From Solirubrobacterales bacterium (GTDB taxonomy: Bacteria; Actinomycetota; Thermoleophilia; Solirubrobacterales; Solirubrobacteraceae): a stretch of 64,000 nt of DNA. The DNA is taken from positions 1 to 64,000 of the forward strand of contig CANJIV010000002.1 in the NCBI GenBank assembly GCA_947474595.1, in the 5' to 3' direction. Shown here in pieces: positions 61,735 through 64,000 of the stretch. Position 1 is the first letter of the stretch, and the number at the start of each line of letters is the position of its first letter. The translations under genes and the position numbers were made by a program. A model generated the notes under the pieces. It was given only the letters and a program-made list of their open reading frames with translations. It was not told where the DNA came from and did not search any database.

Positions 61735-62850
61735 TCACCACTCCCGCAATCGAGCAGAGATCAGCAGGTCGTCGGCGCTGCGTTCGCACTCCAAGGTCAA
61801 GGCGCGCATGGCCTCGGCGATGCGCTCTGGCCCTTCGCCTTCAATTGGATCCCTAGCTCGGCGTCCACCGAGCACGATAGGAGCGATAAAGAACCGAATC
61901 TCGTCGATCTCTCCCGCGTCGAGGAAGGCTCCTGCTAGGTGCGGGCCTCCTTCTAGGAGGATTGAAGTGACGCCCTGTGCGCCAAGTTGCTCCAATGCCG
62001 AGCGCACGCGTGCCGGCTCATTCTCGCCTGTAGCGACGACTATCTCGGCACCGCTGGCAACCAGAGCCGCCGATGCTGTGCGCGGCGCGGCGCGCGAGAT
62101 CACGACCGTCAGCGGAGTCTCGCTAGCGTCGCGCACAAGGTTTGAGTCCAGCGGTAGCCGCGCCAGCGAGTCAAAGACAACGCGCCGAGGCTGGTTGGCA
62201 ACCCCCTCAATGCGAGCGGTCAGACGGGGATCGTCGGCCACTGCGGTGCCGATCCCGACAGCAACGGCGTCAAGCTCCCCCCGCCACCGGTGTGCCAGTG
62301 ACCGGCTGGCCTCTCCCGAGATCCACTTGGAGTCACCGGTTTCGGTCGCAACCTTGCCGTCGAGGGTCATTGCAGACTTAAAGAGGATCCATGGGCGCCC
62401 GGTTCGGGCATGCTTGCGGAAGGGCTGATTGAGGCGGCGCGCCCGCTCGCAGAGATCGCCGTCGACCATCTCGACCTCCACTCCTTCGTCGCGCAAGATC
62501 CCTAGCCCCCGACCGCAAGCCTTTTCGGATGGATCATCGCTGGCGACGACCACTCGGCTGATCCCGGCGGCGAGAATCGCATCGGTGCACGGGGGCGTGC
62601 GCCCTTGGTGACAACAGGGCTCTAGTGAGACGTAGATCGTCGCTGCCGTTGCATCGCCAGCTGCTGTGAGTGCTTCGGCTTCGGCATGCGGACCACCGAG
62701 ACGGTCGTGCCACCCTTCCCCCAGTACTTCTCCATCGCGGACGATCACGGCGCCGACGAGCGGATTGGGACTGACGCGTCCGCGACCGTGCTCGGCGAGC
62801 TCGATAGCGCGGGCCAAGTGGATCCGATCGGTGTCGGTGCTGACGGGCAC
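61735..62850 (-). CDS. ribD: Bifunctional riboflavin deaminase-reductase
   Basis: Second and third steps of pyrimidine-branch riboflavin synthesis. The N-terminal zinc deaminase (about 1-145) shows VSPNPLVGAVIV, HAEAEAL and EPCCHQGRTPPC (zinc histidine and cysteines). The C-terminal reductase has KSAMTLDGKVAT and LLEGGPHLAGAFL. 371 residues; GTG start. It is the first gene of the rib operon. Only 70 bp separate it from the divergent glycosyltransferase gene, too little for an FMN riboswitch, and none of its conserved parts are seen. Confidence 0.95.
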   Translation of the reverse strand: MPVSTDTDRIHLARAIELAEHGRGRVSPNPLVGAVIVRDGEVLGEGWHDRLGGPHAEAEALTAAGDATAATIYVSLEPCCHQGRTPPCTDAILAAGISRVVVASDDPSEKACGRGLGILRDEGVEVEMVDGDLCERARRLNQPFRKHARTGRPWILFKSAMTLDGKVATETGDSKWISGEASRSLAHRWRGELDAVAVGIGTAVADDPRLTARIEGVANQPRRVVFDSLARLPLDSNLVRDASETPLTVVISRAAPRTASAALVASGAEIVVATGENEPARVRSALEQLGAQGVTSILLEGGPHLAGAFLDAGEIDEIRFFIAPIVLGGRRARDPIEGEGPERIAEAMRALTLECERSADDLLISARLREW

Positions 62851-62920
62851 GGGACTAAAGGATACGGCGCGCGAGCGATGGAGGCACTACGGTTGGGTAC
62901 TTGACCCGGAGCACCTGCGG

Positions 62921-63937
62921 ATGAAACTGATCATCCAGATCCCATGTCTAAATGAAGAGGACACCCTCCCGGCGGTGCTTGCTGAGCTGCCTCGCGAGGT
63001 GTCTGGCTTTGATGCTGTGGAGTGGTTAGTGATTGATGATGGCTCCACCGACGCCACCGCCGAAGTAGCCCGCGCCCACGGTGTCGACCACCTAGTCCGC
63101 CTCACCGGCCACCGCGGCCTCGCGGTGGCGTTCGGAGCCGGCATCGACGCTGCGCTCAAACTTGGGGCCGACGTGATCGTCAACACAGATGGCGACGGCC
63201 AATATCGGGGAGGCGACATCGGCCGCCTAACAGCCCCGATCTTGGCCGGAGAGGCCGACATGGTGGTGGGCGATCGCGGGGTCGCGACCAACGAGCAGAT
63301 GTCGGGACCAAAGCGTCTCCTACAACGCCTGGGGTCGCGTGTCGTTCGGGCGACGTCCAACACCGACGTGACCGACGCAACATCTGGCTTTCGTGCCTAC
63401 AACCGCGACTCTGCGATCGGCCTGGTGGTCATCTCCTCATTTACTTATACGCTTGAAACGATCATTCAGGCGGGACGCTCAGCGATGTCGATCGCGTCGG
63501 TCCCGATCGCCACCAATCCTCAGCGCCGACGATCTAGACTCTCTCCTTCAATGGCGCTCTACGTGCGGCGTAATGCTCTTTCAATATTTCGCGTCTACGC
63601 TCACTATGCGCCGCTACGACTGTTTTGGGGCGCAGCCATTTTGCTCTTGCTTATTGCTCTGGCAATCTGGGGACGCTTCGCCTATTTCCTGCTCTTTACC
63701 GCTGAAGGGGGGCGGGGTCATGTCCAATCGCTGATCTTGGGCGCGGTGCTGTTTAACGTTGCTGCGATCCTCGGCGCCTTGGGTGTCATCGCAGATCTCA
63801 TCTACGCCCAACGCACTATCGCTCAGCGGACCTTGGAGCGAGTACGGCGGATCGAGCTAGCCCTCGGCGTCGAGCCATCGGGGATAGAGACGGGCCAGTC
63901 AGCTCTTGGCGACCAACATCAAGGCGCTACTAGGTGA
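62921..63937 (+). CDS. Family 2 glycosyltransferase, polyprenol-phosphate type
   Basis: 338 residues from ATG 62921, which has GGAG about 9 bases upstream and starts directly with the first strand MKLIIQIPCLNEE. The GT-A domain shows VIDDGSTDATAEVA, the NTDGDGQY metal motif and SGFRAYNRDSAI. Two transmembrane helices at the C-terminus (about 230-255 and 265-295) anchor it. This architecture fits transfer of a sugar from a nucleotide to a polyprenyl phosphate for wall or glycan synthesis. The frame is open upstream across ribD, but this is antisense shadow. It overlaps the next gene (GTGA). Confidence 0.9.
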   Translation: MKLIIQIPCLNEEDTLPAVLAELPREVSGFDAVEWLVIDDGSTDATAEVARAHGVDHLVRLTGHRGLAVAFGAGIDAALKLGADVIVNTDGDGQYRGGDIGRLTAPILAGEADMVVGDRGVATNEQMSGPKRLLQRLGSRVVRATSNTDVTDATSGFRAYNRDSAIGLVVISSFTYTLETIIQAGRSAMSIASVPIATNPQRRRSRLSPSMALYVRRNALSIFRVYAHYAPLRLFWGAAILLLLIALAIWGRFAYFLLFTAEGGRGHVQSLILGAVLFNVAAILGALGVIADLIYAQRTIAQRTLERVRRIELALGVEPSGIETGQSALGDQHQGATR

Positions 63938-64000
63938 CCGTTCAGACGCCAGTCAGATGCCTAACCCCAACGTCTAGTCCGGTCGGCAATAGCTATGACA
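63934..64000 (+). CDS. Start of a downstream gene, cut by the window edge
   Basis: GTG at 63934 overlaps the TGA of the glycosyltransferase in a GTGA arrangement and is preceded by AAGG about 9 bases upstream. The frame stays open to the last base (22 codons). The visible residues are too few and uninformative to name it. The coupling suggests a partner of the glycosyltransferase, often another transferase or membrane protein in such pairs. Confidence 0.45.
   Translation, partial: MTVQTPVRCLTPTSSPVGNSYD

Noticed and set aside
62666-62920. N-terminal extension of the glycosyltransferase across ribD
   Set aside because: The extra 85 codons are antisense to the conserved deaminase domain of ribD and encode a Ser/Pro/Arg-rich string. 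A good start with GGAG and the first beta strand lies at 62921.
62851-62920. FMN riboswitch before ribD
   Set aside because: Only 70 bp separate ribD from the divergent gene, and none of the conserved RFN-element blocks are visible on the minus strand.

Overview
The window is a densely packed chromosomal segment of a moderately high-GC bacterium. By eye the best fit is an actinobacterium of the Thermoleophilia/Solirubrobacterales type. The reasons are the gene order rpmB-recG-rsmD-coaD / DUF177-rpmF-plsX-acpP-rnc-smc-ftsY-nfeD-ffh-rpsP-KH-rimM-trmD-rplS-lepB-rnhB, the frequent GTG starts with 4-bp overlaps, and several small conserved proteins that I associate with that class. This placement is inference. 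Almost everything is on the minus strand. No phage, insertion sequence, CRISPR array or defence island is visible, so this is core genome rather than an accessory region.

Layout: 1-730 is a repeat-rich, apparently non-coding left edge. It holds a 7-bp tandem repeat, two near-identical 98-bp elements and GC-rich nested repeats. It is followed by nfo (+) and, convergent to it, dnaE and a coiled-coil/SCP2-like protein. 7251-17240 is one long minus-strand array: a TrmH-type rRNA/tRNA methylase, pheS, pheT, argC, argJ, argB, argD, argG and a 54-aa membrane protein. Nearly all of these genes overlap. 17281-20712 is thrS-infC-rpmI-rplT, closed by a strong intrinsic terminator. 20778-23962 has a lipoprotein, pdxH, three tRNA genes (Val, Cys, Gly) and an ammonium transporter.

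24075-32321 carries surface and envelope functions: two related secreted fibronectin III/DUF1566 proteins, a polysaccharide deacetylase with a zinc-ribbon partner, a Xer recombinase, an L,D-transpeptidase, a HAD nucleotidase and a lipoprotein. 32378-38495 is ilvD, two lineage-type hypothetical genes, thiD, dprA and comM. yraN (+) follows. 39051-51860 is the translation, secretion and chromosome block from rnhB back to DUF177. 51885-53806 has a LapA-like membrane protein and an acyl-CoA synthetase. 53905-55203 (+) is a coiled-coil protein with a PD-(D/E)XK-like core. 55231-62850 is a DivIVA-like protein, coaD, rsmD, recG, rpmB and the riboflavin operon ribD-E-BA-H. The right end has a family 2 glycosyltransferase (+) overlapping the start of a next gene that is cut by the window edge.

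The observations most worth following are these. RNase III has two of its four canonical metal ligands replaced (Glu to Ala, Asp to Ser) and can only be read in full from a CTG start. Ribosomal protein L19 is doubled in length by an Ala-Pro-Glu hexad repeat tail, and IF-3 has an acidic tail of similar composition. The Amt transporter has Asp in place of the first histidine of the twin-His pore motif. The 98-bp repeated element at the left edge is foldable and open on both strands. The nuclease-like coiled-coil protein has no recognisable system context.
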